In this document: in pieces, positions 17,175 to 26,065 of the stretch
Layout: each line of letters opens with the position of its first letter
Position numbering within the stretch: position 1 is the stretch's first letter
Origin: Enteroscipio rubneri
GTDB taxonomy: Bacteria; Actinomycetota; Coriobacteriia; Coriobacteriales; Eggerthellaceae
Reading direction: 5' to 3'
DNA: 64,000 bases
NCBI RefSeq assembly: GCF_002899715.1
Contig: NZ_PPEK01000007.1
Location: 1-64,000 of the forward strand
The notes under the pieces: generated by a model
Told to the model about the DNA's origin: nothing
Database searches by the model: none
What the model saw: the letters and a program-made list of their open reading frames with translations, nothing else
Translations under genes and position numbers: made by a program

Positions 17175-18113
17175 CTAGTCTCTGAGCTCTTTGCCGGTGA
17201 CTTCCAAGAACACGTCGTTCAGCGTGGGCGGCTCCGCGTAGATACGGCCGGTGGCCACGCCGTGCGTGGCCAGCACCGCCAGCACGTCGGCTACGTTGTG
17301 TTGGCCGTTGCCGCAGGTCGTCTCCAGCACGGCGCCGTCGAACGTCGCCCCCGCCACGCACGGCAGCGCGCGCAGCGCCCGCAGCACGGCGTCGTCGGCA
17401 GCGTCCACCTCCACGCGGATGCGCTCGCCCGTGCCGATCATGGCCTTCAGCTCGTCGTTCGTGCCGGTTGCCAGCGCGCGGCCCTGATCCATGATCATGA
17501 TGCGCGTGCAGATGTCCTCCACCTCCTCCATGTAGTGGCTCGTGTACACGATGGTCGACCCTTGCGCGTTCAGGCGCAGGATGCCCTCCAGGATGGCGTT
17601 GCGACTCTGCGGATCCACGGCCACGGTGGGTTCGTCGAAGAAGATGAGCTCGGGCTTGTGCGCGATGCCGCACGCGATGTTCAGGCGGCGCAGCAGGCCG
17701 CCCGAGAGTTTCCGCGGGCGGAACCTTACGTAGTCCTCCAAGCCCACGAAGGCGATGGCCTCGTCAACGAGTGCCGCGCGGCGGCCCTTGTCCGGCACGT
17801 ACAGCGCGCAGAAGTAGTCGATGTTCTGCCTCACCGTCAGCTCCTCGAACACGGCTACGTTCTGCGGCACGATGCCCACGCGGCGTTTCAGGTCGTAGCG
17901 GACGGGGGTCATGGACTCGCCGAACAGGCTGATGGAGCCCTTGTCGTAGGTGAGCAGCTGCAGCATGCAGTTGATGACGGTGGTCTTGCCCGAGCCGTTC
18001 GGACCCAGAAGGCCGAACACCTCCCCCGGGGCTATGTGCAGGTTGAAGTGGTCGAGCGCTATCACGTCGCCGTAGCGCTTCACCAGGTTGTCGACGGCGA
18101 TGATGTCCTCCAT
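17175..18113 (-). CDS. ABC transporter ATP-binding protein, multidrug exporter type
   Basis: A 312-residue ATPase. Walker A is GLLGPNGSGKTT, the signature motif is LSGGLLRRLN (Leu instead of the usual Gln after LSGG), Walker B is LIFFDEPTVAVDP and the switch is YTSHYMEEVE. The roughly 90-residue C-terminal extension is the regulatory domain seen in DrrA-like exporters. First gene of a three-gene operon with two permeases, and divergent from the kinase gene at 18337. Confidence 0.92.
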   Translation of the reverse strand: MEDIIAVDNLVKRYGDVIALDHFNLHIAPGEVFGLLGPNGSGKTTVINCMLQLLTYDKGSISLFGESMTPVRYDLKRRVGIVPQNVAVFEELTVRQNIDYFCALYVPDKGRRAALVDEAIAFVGLEDYVRFRPRKLSGGLLRRLNIACGIAHKPELIFFDEPTVAVDPQSRNAILEGILRLNAQGSTIVYTSHYMEEVEDICTRIMIMDQGRALATGTNDELKAMIGTGERIRVEVDAADDAVLRALRALPCVAGATFDGAVLETTCGNGQHNVADVLAVLATHGVATGRIYAEPPTLNDVFLEVTGKELRD

Positions 18114-18324
18114 TGCGGTTCCTCTCTCGAAGGCGCCCGCCCGCCAAAGCGGGCGAGGGCGGGCGGCGCGGCCGCTCGGGCGGCACCGGATGCTGGAACC
18201 ATCATCGCGCGTCGGCGGGCCGCCCGCCAGTGAGCGGCGTCATCGATCGTCGCCCGCGGGGTGACAAATGTCACGAATTCCACGCGCCGCCGCCGCGCGG
18301 CGCGTGGGGCGGCGCGCAACCTGC

Positions 18325-18336
18325 TACCATGGCCCC
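18325..18336 (+). promoter_or_regulatory. Extended -10 element, possible leaderless promoter of the kinase gene
   Basis: TG-C-TACCAT (hexamer 18325-18330) ends six bases before the ATG at 18337, so transcription would start at or next to the start codon. No ribosome binding site precedes that ATG. No clear -35 is visible, as is common with extended -10 promoters. Confidence 0.45.
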
Positions 18337-19449
18337 ATGGAAAGAGCCGTCGACAAAGCCATCGTGCTCGTCTGCTGCCTGGCAGGCCTCGTCATGGTGC
18401 CCTGGGAGCCCGCCTTGATCGTGGCCCTGCTCGTGGCCGTGGTGAGCGCCGCCGCGGCCGAGGTGCTGCCGCGGCGCTGGGGCGTTCTGCCGCCTGTGGC
18501 CTTCGCGGCCATCGCGCTCGCGCTGCCGCCTTTCGCGCTGTTCCTGCCGCTTGCCGTGTACGACCTGGCGCGCGACGACCATCCGGCCCTGCGCGTGTGC
18601 TGGACGGTGCCCGCGCTCGCCGCCGCCGTGCGCCTGCCGCTCGATGCCGTCGTCGTCGTGCTGCTGGCCTGCGCGGTGGCCTTCCTGCTGTCGTTTCGCA
18701 CCTCCCGTTCCCAGGCGGAGCAGGCTGCCTACCGTCGCCTGCGCGACAGCGTGCAGGAGACGTCACTCGCACTGGAGGAGAAGAACCGCGGGCTGCGCGA
18801 CAAGCAGGACCTCGAGGTGAGACTGGCGACGCTGGCCGAGCGCGGCCGCATCGCGCGCGAGATCCACGACAACGTGGGACATCTGCTCACGCGATCCATC
18901 ATGCAGGTGGAGGCGCTGCAGGTGGTCCACCGCGACGACGAGCGGGTGCGCTCGGAGCTGGCGCAGGTGGGGGCCACGCTGCACGAGGCCATGAGCACGG
19001 TCCGCGCCAGCGTGCACGACCTACATGACGACGCGTTCGACCTGGAAACGCAGATGAGGGAGGCGGCCGAGGCTTTCACGACGCTCGCCGTGGACATCGA
19101 CTACCGCGCGTCCGATGTGCCGCCCGACGTGGGCTACGGCTTCTTGGCCATCGTGCGCGAGGCGCTTTCGAACGCCTCTAAGCACTCCGACGCCAGCCGC
19201 GTGTCCGTGTCGGTGGCCGCCTACCCGGCGTTCTACCGGCTGGCCGTGCACGACAACGGCTCCGTGCCGCCTCCCGCCTCTGTGCTCGACCGCCAAGGAG
19301 CCGACTCGGTGCCCGCCTCCGGGGCTGCGCGGGGCATCGGGCTGGCCACCATGTCCGACCGCGCCCGCGCGCTGGGCGGCATGCTCCGCGTCGACTACGA
19401 CCAGGGATTCAAGGTGTTCGTCACCGTACCGAAGGGGGATCTCCCATGA
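18337..19449 (+). CDS. NarL/LuxR-type sensor histidine kinase (HisKA_3)
   Basis: A 370-residue kinase. Three or four membrane segments (about 5-125) are followed by a coiled coil and a HisKA_3 dimerisation domain: ERGRIAREIHDNVGHLLT with phospho-acceptor H177. The HATPase_c domain follows (IVREALSNASKHSDA, VHDNGS, GIGLATMSDRARALGG). No extracellular sensor domain is present, so it resembles intramembrane-sensing kinases that detect envelope stress and control adjacent ABC exporters. It overlaps the response regulator by 4 bp. Confidence 0.9.
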   Translation: MERAVDKAIVLVCCLAGLVMVPWEPALIVALLVAVVSAAAAEVLPRRWGVLPPVAFAAIALALPPFALFLPLAVYDLARDDHPALRVCWTVPALAAAVRLPLDAVVVVLLACAVAFLLSFRTSRSQAEQAAYRRLRDSVQETSLALEEKNRGLRDKQDLEVRLATLAERGRIAREIHDNVGHLLTRSIMQVEALQVVHRDDERVRSELAQVGATLHEAMSTVRASVHDLHDDAFDLETQMREAAEAFTTLAVDIDYRASDVPPDVGYGFLAIVREALSNASKHSDASRVSVSVAAYPAFYRLAVHDNGSVPPPASVLDRQGADSVPASGAARGIGLATMSDRARALGGMLRVDYDQGFKVFVTVPKGDLP

Positions 19450-20192
19450 GCGAGGAGAAGGCCGCGGATCCGTCCGCGGCACAGGAGGGGCGCATCCGCG
19501 TGTGCATCGTGGACGACGACCCGTTCGTCACCACGTCGCTCGCCACCATCCTGGCCGCCGAGCCCGATGTGGCCGTGGCGGGCGAGGGCTGCGACGGCGA
19601 GGCAGCCGTGGCGCTGTTCGAGCGCGAACGGCCCGATGTGCTGCTCATGGACATCCAAATGCCGGGTACGGACGGCCTTGCGGCGGCCGAGCGCATCCTG
19701 GCCGCGCACCCGGAGGCGCGCATCGTGTTCCTGACCACGTTCTCCGATGACGAGTACATCGTGCGGGCGCTGCGCCTGGGCGCGAAGGGCTACCTCATCA
19801 AGCAGGAGGTGGCCACCATCGCCCCGGCGCTTCGCTCGGTGACGTGCGGACAGAGCGTGCTGGGCGGCGAGGTGCTCGGCCGCGTGGAGGCCCTCGTGCA
19901 GGGCGGGGGGCCGCGGTTGTCCGGCGCGGCGCGGCTGGCACCCGCTGGCGTTGCCGCGGGGTCGCCGGCCCAGAGCGCCGAGCAGGCGCATGCCGCCGCC
20001 GCGCTCGAGCTTTTGTCCGAGCGCGAGCACGCCATCGTGGAGCAGGTGGCCGAGGGCTTGGACAACAAGGAGATAGCCGCCGCCCTCTACATCAGCGAGG
20101 GCACCGTGCGCAACCACATCAGCGCCATCCTGCAGAAGCTCCAGCTGAAGAACCGCACCCAGCTGGCCATCGCATACTACCGCGCACGGTAG
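19446..20192 (+). CDS. NarL/FixJ-family response regulator
   Basis: A 248-residue regulator. The receiver domain begins RVCIVDDDPFVTTSLATIL and has the phosphorylation site D69 in DVLLMDIQMPG. After an Ala/Gly-rich linker, the C-terminal LuxR-type helix-turn-helix reads LLSEREHAIVEQVAEGLDNKEIA then EGTVRNHISAILQKLQLKNR. It is the partner of the kinase just upstream (ATGA overlap) and probably controls the divergent ABC exporter operon. Its 3' end overlaps the convergent LuxR gene by 16 bp. Confidence 0.92.
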   Translation: MSEEKAADPSAAQEGRIRVCIVDDDPFVTTSLATILAAEPDVAVAGEGCDGEAAVALFERERPDVLLMDIQMPGTDGLAAAERILAAHPEARIVFLTTFSDDEYIVRALRLGAKGYLIKQEVATIAPALRSVTCGQSVLGGEVLGRVEALVQGGGPRLSGAARLAPAGVAAGSPAQSAEQAHAAAALELLSEREHAIVEQVAEGLDNKEIAAALYISEGTVRNHISAILQKLQLKNRTQLAIAYYRAR

Positions 20193-21772
20193 CCGGGCTC
20201 CGACGCCTCTCGATCGTCCTCGCCCCGTGCCACGCGCTCGGCGAGCGAGATGAGCTCCTGCTGGGACTTCACGCCGGTCTTGCGGTAGATGCTCGAGATA
20301 TGCGAGTTCACCGTGCCGGTGGATATGAACAGGGCGTCCTTGATGAATGGTCGGTTGCGTCCCGCCAGCAGCAGCCGCGCCACGTCCGTCTCGCGCGGCG
20401 AGAGCGCGTAGCGTCCGGCCAGCTTGTCGACCGCGCTCTCAGCCCCCGCCGCGCGCCCGCCCGTCGCTTCCGGCGCGCCCGCGGCGGGGGCGGGCTCGAG
20501 CGCGTCTGCGATGATGAGGTTCCCGAAATCGGTGACGTAGCCTTGCGGCGGCCTTGTCTCGCGCACCTCCACAAACAGCTTGTCGAAGTCCTCCAGCTTG
20601 ATGGCCATGGCGCAGGCGAACAGCAGGATCAGGAACAGCAGCGGCGCCGTCACCGGTATGACGCCTCCCGTGAACAGGCACGACCACTCTCCCAACGCCA
20701 CGCCCGCAAACAGCCCCACGCCCTTGACGGCCAGGTAGGCTAACAGCGGTACGTTGGCGCGGCTGCGCCCCTCCTTTACCGTCTGGTACCAGAAGCTCCA
20801 GGCCAGCGCTTCGAGCGCGATCATGCATGCGAAGCAGAACGCGAATGCGATGGTGGCCAGCAACGGGTTGTAGAACCGCACGTACAATATGAGGTAACTG
20901 ATGGCGAACGCAACCACGGCGAAGCGCACCTGCCCGCGCTGGTGCTTCCGAAGTGCCGACAGGCGCACGACCAGGAGGATGGCCGCCAGCGCCACGAGTG
21001 TGGTCACGAATACCGATGGGTAGTACCACGACCGCGACGCGAAGTCCCACGGCGCAGCGATGATCCGGAAGAACGCGAAGTTCAGCCAGATGATGAAGAT
21101 GAACGCGGAGGCGCTGTTTACCAACAGCGGCCTGAGCGAGAACGAGGCCGCCGTCTGCTCTCGGCCGACGGACCGTTCGCGCTCGAGCGCCGGCTGCCGT
21201 GCGCTCAGCAGCAGGAAGGCCACGGGAGCCACGGTGCAGAATGCGACGGCGGCCGGCGCAGGCAACAGGATGAACAGCAGGTAGATAAGCAGGGCCAAAA
21301 GGAACGCAAGCCCGAAGAACGTGCCCAGGAACGCGGCTTCCAGCTGCGGGAAGTGGTGCACGCGATGCAGGTACAGAAAAGGCAGCGCCAGCCCCACGAG
21401 CCCGGCGCACACGTAGGGCGCCACTTCGGCGTACACGTCAAACGTGTACAGCAGGTAGATTCCCAGGCTGCACGCCCCCATGAGTACGGCGGCCGACAGC
21501 GTCAGTCTCTCCGTGAAGCGCAGGGATCCGCGCTTGCGCGCTGCGAGCAGCCCGAGCGAGCAGAGGGCTGCGACGAGCCCGGCGGCTGCCCAGCAATGTT
21601 CAGGCAGACATGGGCTGGCCACCGTTGCTTTCCTGGTGAGCGCGCTCGAGAAGAACGCCAGGTACTCCCATGCGTACAACAGTACGAACGCCAGCAGCGC
21701 GCGTCGCAGCTCCCCCGAAGCGAACACGAGCCGTGCAGGCCCCATCACGGAAGAACACAGTTTGTCCGCCAT
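20177..21772 (-). CDS. Membrane-bound LuxR-family regulator (Eggerthellaceae type)
   Basis: A 531-residue protein with about 12 hydrophobic segments (about residues 15-410) and a C-terminal LuxR helix-turn-helix, LSPRETDVARLLLAGRNRPF then STGTVNSHISSIYRKTGV. This fusion of a transporter-like membrane domain to a LuxR DNA-binding domain is expanded in Eggerthella, where such genes sit beside molybdenum reductases and respond to their substrates. The ATG at 21772 follows GGGGGGAG. It is divergent from the molybdoenzyme at 22144, its likely target. The membrane part would be the sensor; the ligand is unknown. Confidence 0.9.
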   Translation of the reverse strand: MADKLCSSVMGPARLVFASGELRRALLAFVLLYAWEYLAFFSSALTRKATVASPCLPEHCWAAAGLVAALCSLGLLAARKRGSLRFTERLTLSAAVLMGACSLGIYLLYTFDVYAEVAPYVCAGLVGLALPFLYLHRVHHFPQLEAAFLGTFFGLAFLLALLIYLLFILLPAPAAVAFCTVAPVAFLLLSARQPALERERSVGREQTAASFSLRPLLVNSASAFIFIIWLNFAFFRIIAAPWDFASRSWYYPSVFVTTLVALAAILLVVRLSALRKHQRGQVRFAVVAFAISYLILYVRFYNPLLATIAFAFCFACMIALEALAWSFWYQTVKEGRSRANVPLLAYLAVKGVGLFAGVALGEWSCLFTGGVIPVTAPLLFLILLFACAMAIKLEDFDKLFVEVRETRPPQGYVTDFGNLIIADALEPAPAAGAPEATGGRAAGAESAVDKLAGRYALSPRETDVARLLLAGRNRPFIKDALFISTGTVNSHISSIYRKTGVKSQQELISLAERVARGEDDREASEPGYRAR

Positions 21773-22143
21773 GCGCCGCTCTCCCCCCGGTATCGCCCAG
21801 CTGCCACCCCGTTCGATTTTATAGTATACCGGAGTACTGATAGTTGGAAACCCGCATCGTCCTCTCAGGTCCCCAACAGCCGAAATCGGAAAATCATTGA
21901 CATTCAATGAGGGTGTTTCCGCTCGGCGTGCGCCTTCCATTGTATCCCACCGATGCGCGTTCGGCATCCGCCCGCATAGGCTGGAACCTGCACTCGTTGG
22001 CACGCCGCCGCCAAGCGCGCACCATCGGCGCCGACGCGTACGGTTGCCCTCTGGATGCACGCGCCGGCGGCATCGGCGAGCGCGTCGCCGCCTCCTTCTG
22101 CAGGACGCGGTGAACGATGGAAGAGGAGAAGGAGGATGGTTCT
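21773..22143. promoter_or_regulatory. Divergent control region of the LuxR regulator and molybdoenzyme
   Basis: The 371-bp spacer has no convincing gene. On the minus strand TATACT (21828-21823) is a near-consensus -10 for the LuxR gene. A perfect 7-bp dyad with a 3-bp spacer, TCATTGACATTCAATGA, lies at 21894-21910 and overlaps a TTGACA (21897-21902) facing the molybdoenzyme; it is a candidate LuxR-type operator. AAGGAGG at 22129-22135 is the ribosome site for the start at 22144. Confidence 0.55.
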
Positions 22144-25100
22144 ATGGCTATCACCGATCTGTCGAGAAGGCGCTTCACGCAGCTGGCCGGCCTGACCGGC
22201 GCTGCGGCGCTCGCGGGGCTCGGGCTGCCGGACGCTGCTGAGGCCGCCGAGCAGGCGCCCGTCGATCCGGAGTTCCCGGTGTCGGGCCGCGGCCGCAAGC
22301 TGGAGGCTGCCTACGACCCGAATACGGACGAGATTAAGGTTAACGACGAGGTCATCGTGCGCTACAGCAATTGCGTGGGCTGTTACGCCATGTGCGGCGT
22401 GCGCTTGAAACTCGATCGCGACTCGCGCGAGATCCTCGCGCAGGGAGGCAACCCCTACAACCCGTGCAACGCCTATCCCGTGCTGCCGTTCGACGAGCCG
22501 CTCACGGAGGCCTACCGCACCATGACGCAATCGCCTACGAAGCAGACCGGTGCGGCCACCTGTTGCGGCCGCTCGCTCGGCGCGCTCGATGTGTACTTGA
22601 ATTCGTACCGAATCACCACGCCGCTCAAGCGTGCGGGCAAGCGTGGCGAGGGTAAGTGGGAGCCCATCAGCTGGGACCAGCTCATTGAGGAGACGGTGGA
22701 GGGCGGCAAGCTGTTCGCACACCTCGGCGAGGATCGCGAGATCGAGGGCTTCCGCGCCGTGCGCGACTTCGATACGCCGCTCGTGCCCGACGCTCCCGAG
22801 TTCGGCTCGAAGGCGAACGGCCTCATCTACTGCGGCGGCCGCACCGACGGTCGCGGGCAGACGTCCACGCGTTTCCTCAGCATGTACGGCAGCTCGAACA
22901 AGTACTCGCACCACTCGTCGTGCTACGGCGCGAAGGGTGTGTACCCCTACCAGTCGGGCGACGGCGATGACCTCGGTATCGACGCTGAGAATAACGAATA
23001 CGCCATCTGGATGGGCACGTTTCCCGGCGCCAACGGCGGCAGCGTGATGAGTGATCTGAAGCGCGTGGCCGCCACCATCGAGAACAAACAGGCCAAGATC
23101 GTGGTGTTCGACCCGAATCTGGGCAACGGCGTGGTCACTCCGGCGCAGGACAACGCCGTGTGGTACCCCATCAAGCCGGCGACGAACTCGGCGCTCACCA
23201 TGGGCATGATCCGCTGGATCATCGACAACGAGAAGTACAACGAGGGCTTTATGTGCGCCCCGAACCTGCCCCAAGCTATCAAGCTGGGCTTCAACGCGTG
23301 CACGAACGCCACGCACCTCGTGATCGTGGACGAGGCGCACCCGAACTATCGCCACATGATGCATCCCGAGGATGCGGGCCTTACGCCCTCTTCGGCCGAG
23401 AACGCCTTCGAGGATCAGTACGTGTGCATCGACGCCGCCACGCAGCAGCCGGCGGTGTCGCTCGACTGCGACAAGGGGCTCATGGAGTGGGAAGGCGAGG
23501 TCAACGGCGTGAAGGTGCGCACGGCCTACCTGTTCCTCAAGGACAGCGCGAACGAGCATACCATCGAGGAGTACTCCGAGATTTGCGGCGTGCCTGTCGA
23601 CGTCATCGAGGAGGTTGCGAGCGAGTTCGTGGCTCACGGCACGAAGTCGTCCGTCAACGGCGCGGGCGGCGTCACGTCCGCGAACGGCACGGATGCCACG
23701 AGCTGTTACTCGACGCTGGCCGGTCTCACGGGCGCCATCTGCATGAAGGGCAGCATCATCGCCACGTTCGTGGGCGTGACCGGCCCCGGCAACGGCGAGC
23801 GCTACCTGCTGAGCAAGGCCGAGGGTATGCCGAAGGACAAGCCCGACGCGCGCGTCGACCGCACCGGGTTCGCCTGGGAGGATACGAGCGAGTACAAGCG
23901 CCGCACGGCCGCCGGCGAGAAGGACCCGAAGCCGCTGCTGCCGTGGTATCCGGGCGGCGTGGGCACGTCGGACAACCAGATGGTGCTTTCGCTGGCCAAC
24001 GGCTACCCGCACAAAGCGAAGATCCTGCTCACGTGGCAGTGCAACCCCATCAAGGCCACGCCGGGCGCCCAGCGCGAAGAGGTCATGGCGGCGTTTAAAG
24101 ACCCCGATATCATCCCCTTGGCCATCTGCTCCGACGTGGTGGAGGGTACGTTCGCCCATATGGCGGACTACATCGTGCCCGACACCATGTACCGCGAACA
24201 CTTCGGCATCTCCCAGCACGCGGCCTGGTGGCCCCACAAGGGCAACTTCCTGCAGTGGCCCATGGTGGAGCCGAAGTCGATGAAGCTGGATGACGGGCGC
24301 CACGCCAGCTTCGATGTGTACCTCTGCGACGTGGGCCGCAAGCTGGGCCTGCCCGGCTACGGCGATGAGGCGCTGTTGTCCGCCACGGGCGAGAAGCTTC
24401 CGTTCAACGACGCGTGCGACTACTACGTGAAGGCGCTCGCGAACGTGGCGTACGAGGACGGTGTCATCGAGGATCTCTCCGACGAGGAGATACGGATGCA
24501 GGCGCTCGACACGCTACCCGAAGCGTGGAAGAAGGCCGTGACGCCCGAGGAGTGGTCGAAGGTGCAGCGCCTGCTCAGCCGCGGGTGCCGCACGTGGCCC
24601 GAGGCCGACACGTGGGACGATCAGGGTCGCCAGACCTACGCCGGCGCCTACATGGTGAACTTCTACTCCGAAGAGCGCGGCTCGGTGAGAAACCACTACA
24701 CCGGTAAGTTCTACGAGGGCGCCCTCGGCTGGCATGCTGAGACGTTCAGCGATGGCACGCCCATCGCTGACGTGTACTCGCGCGAGGAGTACCCCTTCGG
24801 CGCCGCCAGCCACAAGCCGTACTTCCGCTGTGTCACCATGCTGTCCGATAGCGCGCTTCTGCGCGAGCTCTCGCCGCACAACTACCTGGAGATCAACATC
24901 GAGGATGCGCGCGAGCTGGGCATCAAGGATGGCGACACGGTGCAGGCGATAAACCCCTCCGGCGACGTTATGGAGGGCGTGGCCATGCTGCGCGGCGGCA
25001 CGGCGCGCGGGAACATTGGCATCTCATTCGGCTACACGCAGGACGCCTACGGCTCCACCGACCTGACGGTGGGCGACGAGACGGTACCGGGCAACCCGGC

Positions 25101-25239
25101 CATCAACACTGGCGTCCAGCTGTGCCAGATGCTCGACCCCCAGGTCGGAGAAGGCGCTATCTTCGCCTTTTCCGACCCCGAGGCGTCCACCCCGGGCCGC
25201 AACGGCGGCATGTTCAAATTGGTGGTTCCGACGGCTTGA
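22144..25239 (+). CDS. Tat-exported molybdopterin oxidoreductase catalytic subunit (DMSO reductase family)
   Basis: A 1031-residue enzyme with a Tat signal (SRRRFTQLAGLTGAAALAG, about 8-27). An N-terminal [4Fe-4S] site is intact: C77-x2-C80-x3-C84-x23-C108. C260 in HHSSCYGAKG is the likely molybdenum ligand. Length and Fe-S pattern resemble tetrathionate, arsenate and catechol-dehydroxylating members, so the substrate is open. It would reduce a terminal acceptor outside the membrane, taking electrons from the ferredoxin subunit at 25416. The ATG at 22144 has AAGGAGG eight bases before; the upstream in-frame start is disfavoured because it would bury the Tat motif. Confidence 0.9.
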   Translation: MAITDLSRRRFTQLAGLTGAAALAGLGLPDAAEAAEQAPVDPEFPVSGRGRKLEAAYDPNTDEIKVNDEVIVRYSNCVGCYAMCGVRLKLDRDSREILAQGGNPYNPCNAYPVLPFDEPLTEAYRTMTQSPTKQTGAATCCGRSLGALDVYLNSYRITTPLKRAGKRGEGKWEPISWDQLIEETVEGGKLFAHLGEDREIEGFRAVRDFDTPLVPDAPEFGSKANGLIYCGGRTDGRGQTSTRFLSMYGSSNKYSHHSSCYGAKGVYPYQSGDGDDLGIDAENNEYAIWMGTFPGANGGSVMSDLKRVAATIENKQAKIVVFDPNLGNGVVTPAQDNAVWYPIKPATNSALTMGMIRWIIDNEKYNEGFMCAPNLPQAIKLGFNACTNATHLVIVDEAHPNYRHMMHPEDAGLTPSSAENAFEDQYVCIDAATQQPAVSLDCDKGLMEWEGEVNGVKVRTAYLFLKDSANEHTIEEYSEICGVPVDVIEEVASEFVAHGTKSSVNGAGGVTSANGTDATSCYSTLAGLTGAICMKGSIIATFVGVTGPGNGERYLLSKAEGMPKDKPDARVDRTGFAWEDTSEYKRRTAAGEKDPKPLLPWYPGGVGTSDNQMVLSLANGYPHKAKILLTWQCNPIKATPGAQREEVMAAFKDPDIIPLAICSDVVEGTFAHMADYIVPDTMYREHFGISQHAAWWPHKGNFLQWPMVEPKSMKLDDGRHASFDVYLCDVGRKLGLPGYGDEALLSATGEKLPFNDACDYYVKALANVAYEDGVIEDLSDEEIRMQALDTLPEAWKKAVTPEEWSKVQRLLSRGCRTWPEADTWDDQGRQTYAGAYMVNFYSEERGSVRNHYTGKFYEGALGWHAETFSDGTPIADVYSREEYPFGAASHKPYFRCVTMLSDSALLRELSPHNYLEINIEDARELGIKDGDTVQAINPSGDVMEGVAMLRGGTARGNIGISFGYTQDAYGSTDLTVGDETVPGNPAINTGVQLCQMLDPQVGEGAIFAFSDPEASTPGRNGGMFKLVVPTA

Positions 25240-25387
25240 CGGCCGTCGGAACCGGTCGACGCTGCGGCTTCCCGTGGCACCCGACCTCGTGGCGAGGCCG
25301 AGGACTCGCGTATGCAAGTACGCTTCGCCCTCGCCCTCCCCACGATCTTGGGCACCACGGGAAACCCTCGCTGACTTTGCTGGACCT
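25224..25387 (+). repeat. Structured intergenic repeat, copy A
   Basis: Hairpin 1 is a perfect 12-bp stem (25224-25235 with 25242-25253) spanning the stop codon of the reductase gene. Conserved TCGACGCTGCGGCTT follows (25256-25270), then hairpin 2 with outer arms from CCCGTGG (25271-25277) to CCACGGG (25355-25361). Inside are GGCGAGG/CCTCGCC and the stem GCGTA/TACGC. Conserved AAACCCTCGCTGACTTT (25362-25378) and TGGACCT (25381-25387) close it. It shares these conserved blocks with copy B at 44539, while arm sequences differ. Confidence 0.85.
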
Positions 25388-25415
25388 ACGAGATGACAAG
25401 AATAGAGGGTGAACC

Positions 25416-26060
25416 ATGCAAAGAGCTGAGACGAAATCGGGCAAACGGCCGTTCATGCTGGTGGACGTGTCGCTGTGCATCGGGTGTCACGCGTGTGTGA
25501 ACGCGTGCAAGTTCGAAAACGAGCTGGAGATCAAGCAGTTCAACACGTGGATCGAGACGTGGGATGCGGGCGAGTACCCCAACGTGGTGCGGGCGAACGT
25601 GCCGCACCTGTGCAACCACTGCGATGACGCGCCGTGCCTGGCGGTATGCCCCACGGGCGCCACGTACCGCAACGACGACGGCCTCATCCTCGTGGATCAG
25701 GAGAAGTGTATCGGCTGCAAGTACTGCATGGCGGCCTGCCCCTTCTCCGTGCGCTGGCAGAACGACGCCGGCGAGGTGGAGAAGTGCACGTTCTGCGTGA
25801 ACCGCACGTCGGCCGGGCTGCTTCCGGCGTGCGCGGGCAACTGTCCCACGCATGCGCGCCTGTTCGGCGATCTGAACGACCCGAACAGCGAGGTGGCGAA
25901 GAAGGTGGCCGAGCTGGGCGCCGAGAGCATGCTGCCCGAGCTGGGCATCGGCACGAACACGTGCTACGTGGGCCTGGCGGAGACGAATGCGCTGCCGAAG
26001 TCGTCGTCGGTGCTGCACGGCGGCCGCGTGGCCGTCAAACTCGAAGAGATGGGAGCGTGA
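25416..26060 (+). CDS. Ferredoxin-like electron-transfer subunit (DmsB/NrfC/TtrB type)
   Basis: A 214-residue protein with four [4Fe-4S] cysteine groups: CIGCHACVNAC, CNHCDDAPCLAVCP, CIGCKYCMAACP and CTFCVN...CAGNCPTHA. It passes electrons between the NrfD-type membrane subunit and the catalytic subunit. No signal peptide is present; it is presumably exported by piggy-back with the Tat substrate. The structured repeat separates it from the catalytic gene, an unusual gap of 176 bp within the operon. Confidence 0.92.
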   Translation: MQRAETKSGKRPFMLVDVSLCIGCHACVNACKFENELEIKQFNTWIETWDAGEYPNVVRANVPHLCNHCDDAPCLAVCPTGATYRNDDGLILVDQEKCIGCKYCMAACPFSVRWQNDAGEVEKCTFCVNRTSAGLLPACAGNCPTHARLFGDLNDPNSEVAKKVAELGAESMLPELGIGTNTCYVGLAETNALPKSSSVLHGGRVAVKLEEMGA

Positions 26061-26065
26061 TCGCC

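Noticed and set aside
15726-18233. An 835-codon plus-strand open frame opposite the ABC exporter genes
   Set aside because: It is antisense to three clear genes and its translation is low-complexity His/Arg/Gln-rich, as expected from high GC third positions.
21904-24303. A 799-codon minus-strand open frame opposite the molybdoenzyme
   Set aside because: Antisense shadow of a gene with all family motifs; no ribosome site.
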